A stretch of DNA of 16,534 nt, from NCBI GenBank assembly GCA_001818355.1, contig MHKJ01000001.1:9200-25733 (forward strand), read 5' to 3'. Each line of letters begins with the position of its first letter. Position 1 is the stretch's first letter. Below are positions 7,257-14,962 of the stretch, piece by piece. A model generated the notes under the pieces. That model was not told where the DNA came from and did not search any database. It saw nothing but the letters and a program-made list of their open reading frames with translations. Origin of the DNA: Candidatus Kerfeldbacteria bacterium RIFOXYC2_FULL_38_9 (GTDB lineage Bacteria; Patescibacteriota; Patescibacteriia; UBA9570; XYC2-FULL-38-9). The position numbers and the translations under genes are program-made.

Positions 7257-8157
7257 ACATTTTAATTCGTTTTGCCCATTCTTGTTGTAATTCTTGGCGG
7301 TGATCATTATCGTGAAATTTTAAAATATAATCATTTAAAACCACCCGGTTGTCAGTATTGGCTAATTGTTTGAGCCGGGTAGGCATGATTTTTTTTTGCA
7401 GTTTTTCTAAGATTTTTTCTAAATTAAGCAAATTTAATATTCTTTTTATATCTTTAAAAATAGGGTCTGGTTTAATTTTTTGATTATCAGGAATTTGATT
7501 CCATGACAAATTATGAAAAATTTGTTTCAGCCAGGAGTTTTCTTTTTGATAACGCAAGTAAAGATCTTGGGGGTCGTAAATAGGATAAAATTGAGTTGCC
7601 CAAAAAGCAAAATGAATATCTGATAATCCTATTTTATATTTTTCTAAATTGAGCTTGTTTTCTGTAAGATACAAAGAAAGACACAAAGCCTTATCCGGAG
7701 TTTGTTCGTAAGGTCGTTGACGTAATATTCTCATTAAGGCCGTGGTAAAAAAACGGGCGGTCCAAATTCTGCCCGCAGTAGTAATAATCGCCAAATCGGT
7801 ATCGCTGTTTTTTTGGGCATTACCCCAAGCAACAGAATTTACCAAAAAAATAGCCTTAACTTGTGGCAGACAAGCTAAAAGTTTTAAAAAAAATCGAGCG
7901 CGTTTAATTTTCAAGTTGGCTTGATCGTATTTTTTTTTGCGTAACCTTACCAGTTTTTCTCTATCAGTAAAAAAATAAAAACCTTGTTTTTGAGAAACTT
8001 GTGGTAAAGCAATAAGGGCTTTTTGTAATTCCGTTATTTTAAATTTTGGTAAATTATCCGCTAACAGCCACTTTTCCAATTCTAACAAAGTTGGCGCAAA
8101 ATCAAACATATCAAAATAAACCAGGGTTTTCAAAAGGGAATGACGCAATTTTTCCAT
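7249..8157 (-). CDS. Nucleotidyltransferase-fold protein with N-terminal winged-helix-like domain
   Basis: This is a 302-residue soluble protein. Residues 5-75 look like a helical, winged-helix-type segment with an aromatic stretch (TLVYFDMFDF, 11-20). Residues 100-165 carry a pol-beta/MNT nucleotidyltransferase core: a strand AIFLVNSVAW, then GNAQKNSDTDLAIIT (112-126), with Gly-Asn in place of the usual Gly-Ser and the two acidic residues D119 and D121. A third catalytic carboxylate is not obvious on the next strand (CLSLYL, 159-164), so activity is uncertain. The rest is helical and rich in Lys, Leu and Asn. It sits between uvrA (18 nt upstream) and the O-antigen-ligase-like gene, with which it overlaps by 8 nt, so it is in the same operon. 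A role in surface polysaccharide work with that partner is inference; it has no obvious link with repair. Confidence 0.75.
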   Translation of the reverse strand: MEKLRHSLLKTLVYFDMFDFAPTLLELEKWLLADNLPKFKITELQKALIALPQVSQKQGFYFFTDREKLVRLRKKKYDQANLKIKRARFFLKLLACLPQVKAIFLVNSVAWGNAQKNSDTDLAIITTAGRIWTARFFTTALMRILRQRPYEQTPDKALCLSLYLTENKLNLEKYKIGLSDIHFAFWATQFYPIYDPQDLYLRYQKENSWLKQIFHNLSWNQIPDNQKIKPDPIFKDIKRILNLLNLEKILEKLQKKIMPTRLKQLANTDNRVVLNDYILKFHDNDHRQELQQEWAKRIKMYV

Positions 8158-8175
8158 GCAGTCATTATACCATTT

Positions 8176-11010
8176 TTACAAGATTTTTTTCAGATACTGA
8201 CCCGTATAGCTTTTAGCGTTTTGAGCTATTTGTTCCGGAGTGCCAATAGCCAGCAATTGCCCTCCTTTATCTCCGCCTTCAGGGCCAAGATCAATAATCC
8301 AGTCTGCTGATTTAATAATATCTAAATTATGTTCAATGACCAGCACACTATTACCTTTGTCTACCAATTTTTGTAAAACATGCAATAAGCGCTTAACGTC
8401 TTCAAAATGCAAACCGGTAGTTGGTTCGTCTAAAATGTATAAAGTTTTGCCAGTGGCTCTGCGGGACAGTTCGGTGGCCAGTTTCACTCTTTGCGCTTCG
8501 CCGCCAGACAAAGTAGTGGCATTTTGCCCCAAACGAATGTACCCTAAGCCCACTTCCCGCAAAGTATCCAGTTTATTTTTGATGTTGGGTATATTGGCAA
8601 AAAACTGCCAAGATTCATCCACGGTCATATGCAACACATCAGCAATGGTTTTTCCTTTGTAATGAATTTCCAATGCCTGTTTGTTATAGCGCTTGCCATG
8701 ACATTCGTCGCACTCCACATACACATCAGGTAAAAAATGCATTTCGATTTTAATTACTCCGTCTCCTTGACAAACTTCACAGCGCCCACCTTTCACATTA
8801 AAAGAAAAACGGCCGGCCTTATAACCGCGCATTTTGGCTTCTGGAATCTGGGTGAATAAATCGCGAATATAGGTAAATAAACCGGTATAAGTGGCCGCAT
8901 TAGAACGCGGCGTGCGGCCAATTGGCGATTGGTCAATATCGATAATTTTGTCAATATTTTTAATGCCATAAATAGCTTGATGTTTTCCCGGGTTGTCTTT
9001 ACTGTTGAAAAAATGTTGGCTTAAAGCGCGGGCGAGAATCTCTGTAACCAGGGTGGACTTGCCAGAACCGGAAACACCGGTAACGCAAGTGAGCGTACCC
9101 AAAGGAATAATCACGTTAAGATTTTTTAAATTAAATTCCTGAGCGCCGATAATTTCCAGAGTTTTTCCATTACCGTTCCGTCGCTTTTTAGGAAGATCTA
9201 TTTTTTCTTTGTGCGCCAAATATCTGCCGGTCAAAGATTTATGATTTTTTTTGATTTGTAAAGGAGTGCCTTCGGCTACTATTTCCCCGCCGCTTTTACC
9301 GGCGCCTGGACCAATATCCAAAACATGATCGGCCGCTAAAATAGTTTCTTCATCATGCTCCACCACAATCACGGTGTTGCCTAAATCGCGTAATCTTTTT
9401 AAGGTAGTAATCAACTTAGCGTTGTCTTTTTGATGAAGGCCAATAGAGGGCTCGTCTAAAACATATAATACTCCCACCAAAGAAGAACCGATTTGAGTGG
9501 CTAAACGAATGCGTTGGGCCTCGCCACCGGAAAGGGTGCAGGCAGAACGATCCAGAGTAAGATAAGACAAACCAACATCTTCCAAAAAAGTTAAACGCGC
9601 CAGTATTTCTTTTAAAATTTGTTTGGCAATACTTTGTTCTTTTTTATTTAAAGTCAGTTTAGAAAAAAAATTTTTACCGGTCGTAATATTCATAACTGAA
9701 ATTTCAGCAATGTTTTGTTTGGCAATAGTTACGGCCAAAGCCTCGGGTTTTAGGCGTTTTCCTTGGCAAACCGGACACTGAAAAATACGCATGTAACGCT
9801 CAATTTCCGCCCGCATGTATTCTGATTCGGTTTCCTTATAACGGCGAGTTAGATTGGGAATAACACCTTCGTAAGTGGTAAAAAATTGTTGCACTTTTCC
9901 GCGTCGTCCTTCTCCGGCATTCACGTCATACTCATCCGACCCTGTTCCATAAAGAACTTTTTGCAGATTTTCTTTAGCAAGATCTTTAACAGGAGTGAGG
10001 CTGGAAAATCCGTTTTTTTTCGCCATAGCTTCCACAATACGCATCATCCAAGTTTGATTAGAAGAAGTGCGAGACCAAGGTCGAATAGCTCCTTCGGCAA
10101 TACTTAAACGTTTATTGGGAATAATCAGCTCTTCGTCAACTTCCAATTTAGTACCCAAGCCGGTGCAAGCCGGACAAGCACCATGAGGAGAGTTAAAAGA
10201 AAAATTACGAGGCTCGATTTCTTCTAAGTTTACATCACAGTCATTACAAGAAAAGTGTTCGGAAAGCAAAAGGTCTTTTTCTGTTTGGGAATTATGAATA
10301 ATAATCAATCCTTCGGCCAGTTCTAAACCCGCCTCAATTGATTCGTGTAAACGTTGTTTTGCTAAAAGCTTATCAACCGTCAAGCGATCTATCACAATAT
10401 CTAAATCATGTTTCTTGTTTTTGTCCAAATTAAGATTTAGAGCCTCGTCAATAGAATAAAGTAGTCCATCCACGCGCAGTCTAATATATCCGGCTTTGCG
10501 CGCTTCATTTATGATACTGCGATGTTCTCCTTTTTTGCCCCTGATCATCGGAGCTATTACCATAATTTTAGTACCATTTTCAAAAAGCAAAACTTTTTTT
10601 ACCATTTGCTCCACGCTTTGTTTTTCGATCACTTGTCCACATTTGGGGCAATGAGGAATGCCAATACGAGCAAAAAGCAAGCGTAAATAATCGTGAATTT
10701 CCGTCACCGTGCCTACGGTGGAACGGGGGTTGTGAGAAGCGGTTTTTTGATCAATGGAAATGGCCGGAGATAACCCGTCTATTTGATCAACGTCCGGTTT
10801 ATCCATTAAACCTAAAAATTGCCGCGCGTAAGCGGAAAGAGATTCCACATAACGTCTTTGGCCTTCGGCATAAATAGTATCAAAAGCCAAGGAAGATTTG
10901 CCTGAACCAGAAAGCCCGGTAAAAACTACCAGTTTATTGCGCGGGATATTAACGGAAATATTTTTTAAATTATGCACTCGCGCTCCTTTTATTTTTATTT
11001 CTTCAGCCAT
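8176..11010 (-). CDS. uvrA: Excinuclease ABC subunit A (UvrA)
   Basis: UvrA is the DNA-damage-sensing ATPase of nucleotide excision repair; as a dimer it loads UvrB at lesions. The protein has 944 residues, the usual length, with both ABC modules complete. Module I: Walker A GLSGSGKS (32-39), zinc module C255/C258/C279/C282, signature LSGGEAQR (493-500), Walker B VLDEP (517-521). Module II: Walker A GVSGSGKS (645-652), the zinc finger that reads damaged DNA, C744/C747/C767/C770, signature LSGGEAQR (834-841), Walker B ILDEP (859-863). The UvrB-binding and insertion domains lie between 120 and 400. The ATG at 11010 gives the standard MAEEIKIKGARVHNLKN start. It heads a minus-strand operon with the nucleotidyltransferase-like and O-antigen-ligase-like genes, and is divergent from uvrC. 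A good promoter lies upstream; no LexA-type box is recognisable. Identification is secure. Confidence 0.98.
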   Translation of the reverse strand: MAEEIKIKGARVHNLKNISVNIPRNKLVVFTGLSGSGKSSLAFDTIYAEGQRRYVESLSAYARQFLGLMDKPDVDQIDGLSPAISIDQKTASHNPRSTVGTVTEIHDYLRLLFARIGIPHCPKCGQVIEKQSVEQMVKKVLLFENGTKIMVIAPMIRGKKGEHRSIINEARKAGYIRLRVDGLLYSIDEALNLNLDKNKKHDLDIVIDRLTVDKLLAKQRLHESIEAGLELAEGLIIIHNSQTEKDLLLSEHFSCNDCDVNLEEIEPRNFSFNSPHGACPACTGLGTKLEVDEELIIPNKRLSIAEGAIRPWSRTSSNQTWMMRIVEAMAKKNGFSSLTPVKDLAKENLQKVLYGTGSDEYDVNAGEGRRGKVQQFFTTYEGVIPNLTRRYKETESEYMRAEIERYMRIFQCPVCQGKRLKPEALAVTIAKQNIAEISVMNITTGKNFFSKLTLNKKEQSIAKQILKEILARLTFLEDVGLSYLTLDRSACTLSGGEAQRIRLATQIGSSLVGVLYVLDEPSIGLHQKDNAKLITTLKRLRDLGNTVIVVEHDEETILAADHVLDIGPGAGKSGGEIVAEGTPLQIKKNHKSLTGRYLAHKEKIDLPKKRRNGNGKTLEIIGAQEFNLKNLNVIIPLGTLTCVTGVSGSGKSTLVTEILARALSQHFFNSKDNPGKHQAIYGIKNIDKIIDIDQSPIGRTPRSNAATYTGLFTYIRDLFTQIPEAKMRGYKAGRFSFNVKGGRCEVCQGDGVIKIEMHFLPDVYVECDECHGKRYNKQALEIHYKGKTIADVLHMTVDESWQFFANIPNIKNKLDTLREVGLGYIRLGQNATTLSGGEAQRVKLATELSRRATGKTLYILDEPTTGLHFEDVKRLLHVLQKLVDKGNSVLVIEHNLDIIKSADWIIDLGPEGGDKGGQLLAIGTPEQIAQNAKSYTGQYLKKIL

Positions 11011-11045
11011 ATTCTTAATAAGTAATTTTTTATGAACAGTAGCTT

Positions 11046-11074
11046 ATTTTACACGGAGTTTGTTCTTGCGTCAA
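11046..11074 (-). promoter_or_regulatory. Sigma70-type promoter of uvrA
   Basis: On the minus strand TTGACG (11069-11074; 5 of 6 matches) is followed after 17 nt by TAAAAT (11046-11051; 5 of 6). The start point should be near 11039, giving a leader of about 30 nt. A perfect 10-bp palindrome, AAGAGCTCTT (11073-11082), overlaps the upstream edge of the -35 and could bind a regulator. Confidence 0.65.
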
Positions 11075-11131
11075 GAGCTCTTTGGTGATTTTTTGTGCCT
11101 ATTGGTAAAGTTACGATAATCTGCTAAGTGA

Positions 11132-11140
11132 TGTTATAAT
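11132..11140 (+). promoter_or_regulatory. Extended -10 promoter of uvrC, predicting a leaderless mRNA
   Basis: TGTTATAAT (11132-11140) is a perfect TGnTATAAT extended -10 element. It ends only 6 nt before the uvrC ATG (11147-11149), so the normal start point falls on or beside the A of the start codon. No Shine-Dalgarno sequence is present. The best -35, TTACGA (11111-11116), is weak, as is common for extended -10 promoters. Confidence 0.65.
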
Positions 11141-11146
11141 GCCCGC

Positions 11147-12766
11147 ATGACCAAGGCGCAAAGATTAATAAAAAAAGCCAGCCAATTGCCGGTTAAACCA
11201 GGAGTTTATCAATTTTTTGATCAAGAGCAAAAACTGTTATATATTGGCAAAGCTGTTAATTTAAGAGCCCGCGTGTGCAGTTATTTTCGTGCTGGCACTA
11301 ATTTGGCTAATGCCAAAAAAATAATGGTCAGCAAAATTGCGGATATCATTTTTACCATAGTTGACACACCAACCGAGGCCTTGCTGTTGGAAACCACTTT
11401 AATAAAAAAACACAAACCGTTTTTTAACGTGGTGATGAAAGATGATAAAAATTTCCAATATATTCATATCACTCCGGATATTTATCCGCGTTTGGTAACA
11501 GTAAGAAAAATCAATCATCAAAAAAATGCAGGAAAATTTTTTGGTCCTTATACTTCCGGCACAGCTGTGTGGCATACTTTGCGTTTATTAAAAAATATTT
11601 TTCGCTATTGTGATTTTCCGCCGACACAAAAAAAAGGAAAAATAATTTTTCCGCAACGTCCGTGTTTGGATTATCAATTACATAAATGTGTCGGCCCTTG
11701 CGCTCAGGCCATTACAGCTCGTGCGTATCAACTTATTTTTCAACAAATTGAACGTTTTTTAAAAGGAGATTTTCAACCAATTTATCAGCACCTCAAAAAA
11801 CAGATGCAGGTCGCTTCCCGTAAACAACAATATGAACAAGCGGCTAACTTAAGAAATCAATTGCGTGCCATTGAATCTTTAATGGCCGAACAAAAAGTAG
11901 TGGCCACTAACAGGGAAAATGCGGACTATTTTTCTTTAAGTTGTAATGCTTTTCAAGCGGCGGTCAATTTATTTTCCGTGCGGCAAGGCAAAATTATCAA
12001 ACAGGATATTTTTTTATTGCAACACACTAAAAATCAAACCGATCAAGAAATTATCAACTCCTTTTGTGACCAGTATTATGCCCAAGCTCCTCATCGACCA
12101 ATCAAAAAAGTTTTAAGCACTCAGATTAGAAGAGGACGCAATCGTCGTTTACTGGCGATGGGCATGGCTAATGCTACAGTTGCTTTACAAAAATATCAAT
12201 TAAATTTACAAAAAAAAGAACGTCAGGCCGCGCAAGGACTTGGGGAATTAGCCCAGGCTTTAAATTTTCCAACGGCCAATTTTCACCGGATAGAAATTTA
12301 TGACATTTCTCATCTGGCCGGTAAACACAGTGTCGGTTCAATGGTGGTTTTTGAAAACGGGTTACCCCAAGTAACGGCTTATCGAAAATTTAAAATAAAA
12401 CAAAATTTAGGCAACAACGATTTTGCTTCTTTACAAGAGATTTTAAAGCGACGATTACAACATTTAATCAAAAACGATCCGCTGTGGCCGCGTCCAGATT
12501 TGTTAATTATTGATGGTGGCAAGGGGCAGTTATCCTCAGTGAGGCATGTTTTGAAAATTTTAAAATTAAATATACCAGTCCTGGCATTAGCAAAAAAAGA
12601 AGAGGAAATTTTTGTGCCGGCTAAAACATTGTCGATAAAATTAAAAAAAGATTCCGCCGGATATTATTTAATTCAAAGAATGCGGGACGAAGCCCATCGT
12701 TTTGCCATTGGTTTTTATCGCCGGCAACATTTAAAAAATTTAACCGCTTCTTATTTTTCCCATTGA
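11147..12766 (+). CDS. uvrC: Excinuclease ABC subunit C (UvrC), lacking the C-terminal HhH domain
   Basis: UvrC makes both incisions around a lesion held by UvrB. The GIY-YIG domain (3' cut) has GVYQF (19-23), LLYIGKA (30-36), an Arg at 40 and Glu82 in EALLLE. Four cysteines, C155, C173, C181 and C185, match the conserved metal or Fe-S site. The UvrB-contacting UVR helix pair is at about 212-247. The RNase H-like nuclease (5' cut) keeps its acidic and His residues: YDISH (D386), NDF (D425), IIDGG (D456) and RDEAHRFA (H517). The protein stops at residue 539, about 20 residues after that His, so the tandem helix-hairpin-helix domain that normally ends UvrC (about 600 residues) is absent. Downstream is the opposite-strand pcrA, so no displaced HhH remnant is expected. 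The stop is TGA, overlapping pcrA by 16 nt. Identification is secure. Confidence 0.96.
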   Translation: MTKAQRLIKKASQLPVKPGVYQFFDQEQKLLYIGKAVNLRARVCSYFRAGTNLANAKKIMVSKIADIIFTIVDTPTEALLLETTLIKKHKPFFNVVMKDDKNFQYIHITPDIYPRLVTVRKINHQKNAGKFFGPYTSGTAVWHTLRLLKNIFRYCDFPPTQKKGKIIFPQRPCLDYQLHKCVGPCAQAITARAYQLIFQQIERFLKGDFQPIYQHLKKQMQVASRKQQYEQAANLRNQLRAIESLMAEQKVVATNRENADYFSLSCNAFQAAVNLFSVRQGKIIKQDIFLLQHTKNQTDQEIINSFCDQYYAQAPHRPIKKVLSTQIRRGRNRRLLAMGMANATVALQKYQLNLQKKERQAAQGLGELAQALNFPTANFHRIEIYDISHLAGKHSVGSMVVFENGLPQVTAYRKFKIKQNLGNNDFASLQEILKRRLQHLIKNDPLWPRPDLLIIDGGKGQLSSVRHVLKILKLNIPVLALAKKEEEIFVPAKTLSIKLKKDSAGYYLIQRMRDEAHRFAIGFYRRQHLKNLTASYFSH

Positions 12767-14895
12767 GACAACTGAGCGGGAATGTCCTCTAAAAATCGTG
12801 AGGGAGGGTTGACTTGAATATTGCCATAGCGAGTTCTTTTTTGGGCTAACACTAGATATACTTTTTCGATAGCGCGGGTTAAGGCAACATAAAATAAACG
12901 TCGTTCTTCTTCCATTTCAGCAGGATTGATTAAAGAACGAGCATGCGGAAAAAGTCCTTCTTCCATTCCCACTACAAAAACCACGGGAAATTCCAGGCCC
13001 TTGGCGGCATGAACGGTCATGAGTTTTATCACGTTGTCATTTTCATTTACTTCATCCTGATCTGAAACCAAGGCCACATCTTCCAAAAAAGCCTGCAAGC
13101 CCTCTTCGCCGCGCAGATTTTTATATTTTTCCGTAACGGTTTTAAGTTCGGCGATATTTTCCAGCCTCGCCTCGCCTTGTTCGCGGCTTTCACTGTTATT
13201 CAGCAAAAATTCTTTATAGCCGGTTTCTTTTAAAACCAGCTCTAGTATTTGAGTGGGATTGAGTTTTGCGGCTTGAGAGTGAAGGTGTTTTAACACAGCT
13301 ACAAATTGATAAAAAGATTTCAAGCGCGCATTTTGAATATCCGGAATGTCGTGTTGTCCTGCGGTTAATACGGAAAAATCGCGTTGTTTGGCGAATTGTT
13401 CAATTTTAAACCAAGTACGATCGCCAATGCCGCGCGGCGGCAAATTAACAATGCGTTCCAAAGCTACCCAATCAGAAAGATTAAAAATCACCTGCAGATA
13501 GGCAATCATGTCTTTAATTTCCCGACGTTCATAAAAACGCATGCCGCCGATAATTTTATAAGGAATTTGAAATTTTAATAACACCTCTTCAATAGCGCGA
13601 GATTGAGCATTGGTGCGGTACATGACCACGTATTTGGAAAAATCAGTATGTTTTTTGGTGGCAAAAATTTTTTGGGCAAGCGATTGCTCTCCTTGGCTTT
13701 GTGCTTGTTTTTTCCAACCCATAACGCGATCTAAAATACTCTCTCCCTCTAAAATCGCGGCTTCTTCCGGGTCAACTTGAGCATATTCTTCATCATAGGT
13801 TATTTCTTCCGGTGATTTTTGTTTTTTATTGATGGCGGTGGAAGCTGGCCCGGTTTGGAAAATTTGTTCCAAAATAAACTGCGCCTCTGCTTTTTCATCT
13901 TCCACTTCGGCGATCATAATTGGTTCTCCGGTGACGTTTTCGGTCCATAGTTTTTTTTCTTTTTGATTTTTGTTTTTAGCGATAATGGCATTGGAAACAT
14001 CCAAAATGGTTTTAGTGGAACGATAATTTTGCTCTAGCAAAATAGTTTGCGCTTTTGGATAATCTTTTTCAAAATCTAAAATATTGCGAATATCCGCCAT
14101 GCGCCAAGAATAAATAGACTGGGAATCATCGCCTACCACGCAAATATTTTGATGCGTTTGCGCCAACTGAGAAACCAACTGATATTGCGCTTTGTTGGTG
14201 TCTTGGTATTCGTCTACTAAAATATGTTGCCAAAGTTCTTGATATTTTTTTAAAACAAGAGGATTTTGGGTAAATAATTCCACGGTTTTCATGATTAAAT
14301 CGTCAAAATCCAAAGCGTTGTTTTTTCTAAGCTCTGTTTGATAAGGTAGATATACTTTGGCGGCTATTTCACTGAGAGAGTCAGCCACTGTATCCATAAA
14401 CTGATCGGCGTTAAGCAACTGATTTTTGGCGCAAGAAATTTTCCAATGGACGGCGCGCGGAGAAATTTGTTTGGTATCGTAGCCCAGGTCTTTCATGACT
14501 TTTTTTAAAATAGCCAGCTGTGCCGTGTCATCATAGATTACAAAATTGGGTTTATATCCCAAAGTTTTTATTTCTTTACGTAAAAGTCTGGCACAAATGG
14601 AATGAAAAGTGCCCATGGTGGGCGGATGCTCTATTTGCTGGCCGAGAATTTTTTGCATACGTGCCTGCATGTTTTGACTGGCTTTATTGGTAAAAGTGAC
14701 AGCCAAAATGTTCCAGGGTTTTACTCCCGCCTCTACGATTAAATAAGCAATCCGGTGAATTAAGGTGCGAGTTTTGCCCGAGCCCGCACCAGCCAAAATT
14801 AAAACCGGGCCACTGCTTACTTTAACGGCTTTTTGTTGTTCTGGATTTAAACCCTTTAAAATCAGATCACTTTTTTTGATAATATTTTTTGCCAT
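12751..14895 (-). CDS. pcrA: PcrA/UvrD-type superfamily 1A DNA helicase with an insertion, lacking the C-terminal Tudor domain
   Basis: This is a 714-residue 3'-5' DNA helicase that removes the excised strand and UvrC after incision and clears other blocks. Motifs in order: Q motif LNPEQQKAV (16-24), Walker A GAGSGKT (36-42), TFTNKA (67-72), GTFHS (95-99), FDDL (197-200), Walker B DEYQD (228-232), GDDSQSIYSWR (255-265), QNYRST (289-294), YRTNAQSRAIEE (426-437), TVHAAKGLEFPVV (627-639) and VALTRA (670-675). Compared with Bacillus PcrA it has about 60 extra residues before YRTN (roughly 349-417), acidic then Lys/Gln-rich. It ends shortly after NPPSRFLEDIP, so the linker and Tudor-like domain that binds RNA polymerase in classical PcrA are missing. 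The start at 14895 follows a weak GGA. The gene is 67 nt after the DUF5666-type gene, and its 3' end overlaps uvrC. Whether it should be called pcrA or uvrD is convention. Confidence 0.95.
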   Translation of the reverse strand: MAKNIIKKSDLILKGLNPEQQKAVKVSSGPVLILAGAGSGKTRTLIHRIAYLIVEAGVKPWNILAVTFTNKASQNMQARMQKILGQQIEHPPTMGTFHSICARLLRKEIKTLGYKPNFVIYDDTAQLAILKKVMKDLGYDTKQISPRAVHWKISCAKNQLLNADQFMDTVADSLSEIAAKVYLPYQTELRKNNALDFDDLIMKTVELFTQNPLVLKKYQELWQHILVDEYQDTNKAQYQLVSQLAQTHQNICVVGDDSQSIYSWRMADIRNILDFEKDYPKAQTILLEQNYRSTKTILDVSNAIIAKNKNQKEKKLWTENVTGEPIMIAEVEDEKAEAQFILEQIFQTGPASTAINKKQKSPEEITYDEEYAQVDPEEAAILEGESILDRVMGWKKQAQSQGEQSLAQKIFATKKHTDFSKYVVMYRTNAQSRAIEEVLLKFQIPYKIIGGMRFYERREIKDMIAYLQVIFNLSDWVALERIVNLPPRGIGDRTWFKIEQFAKQRDFSVLTAGQHDIPDIQNARLKSFYQFVAVLKHLHSQAAKLNPTQILELVLKETGYKEFLLNNSESREQGEARLENIAELKTVTEKYKNLRGEEGLQAFLEDVALVSDQDEVNENDNVIKLMTVHAAKGLEFPVVFVVGMEEGLFPHARSLINPAEMEEERRLFYVALTRAIEKVYLVLAQKRTRYGNIQVNPPSRFLEDIPAQLSQWEK

Positions 14896-14905
14896 GCCAT
14901 CCAGC

Positions 14906-14933
14906 AGTGTAGCAGATTTTTTTATTCTGCACT
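14906..14933 (-). other. Bulged stem-loop in the pcrA leader
   Basis: On the minus strand AGTGCAGA (14926-14933) can pair with TCTG plus CACT (14913-14916 and 14906-14909) around an A-rich 9-nt loop with a 3-nt bulge. It lies 10 nt before the pcrA start in the 67-nt gap after the DUF5666-type gene. No T-run follows, so it is not a typical terminator; it may stabilise or regulate the transcript. I see no convincing promoter in this gap, so pcrA may be read from upstream. Confidence 0.3.
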
Positions 14934-14962
14934 ATTCTTTTTCAATTCCGCTTGGCCGATGG

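Noticed and set aside
7257..7307. Upstream start of the O-antigen-ligase-like gene at 7307
   Set aside because: The extra 17 residues are polar, lie wholly within the neighbouring gene and add no feature; the 8-nt overlap start at 7256 is more typical. It cannot be excluded.
8240..8662. 140-codon plus-strand open frame opposite uvrA
   Set aside because: It is the antisense shadow of the conserved second ABC module of UvrA; composition and lack of start signals do not support a gene.
11030..11085. Possible LexA/SOS box (CTGTTC on the minus strand, GAAC and GTTC near 11034-11065)
   Set aside because: The half-sites are not at the spacing of either the E. coli or the Gram-positive LexA box.
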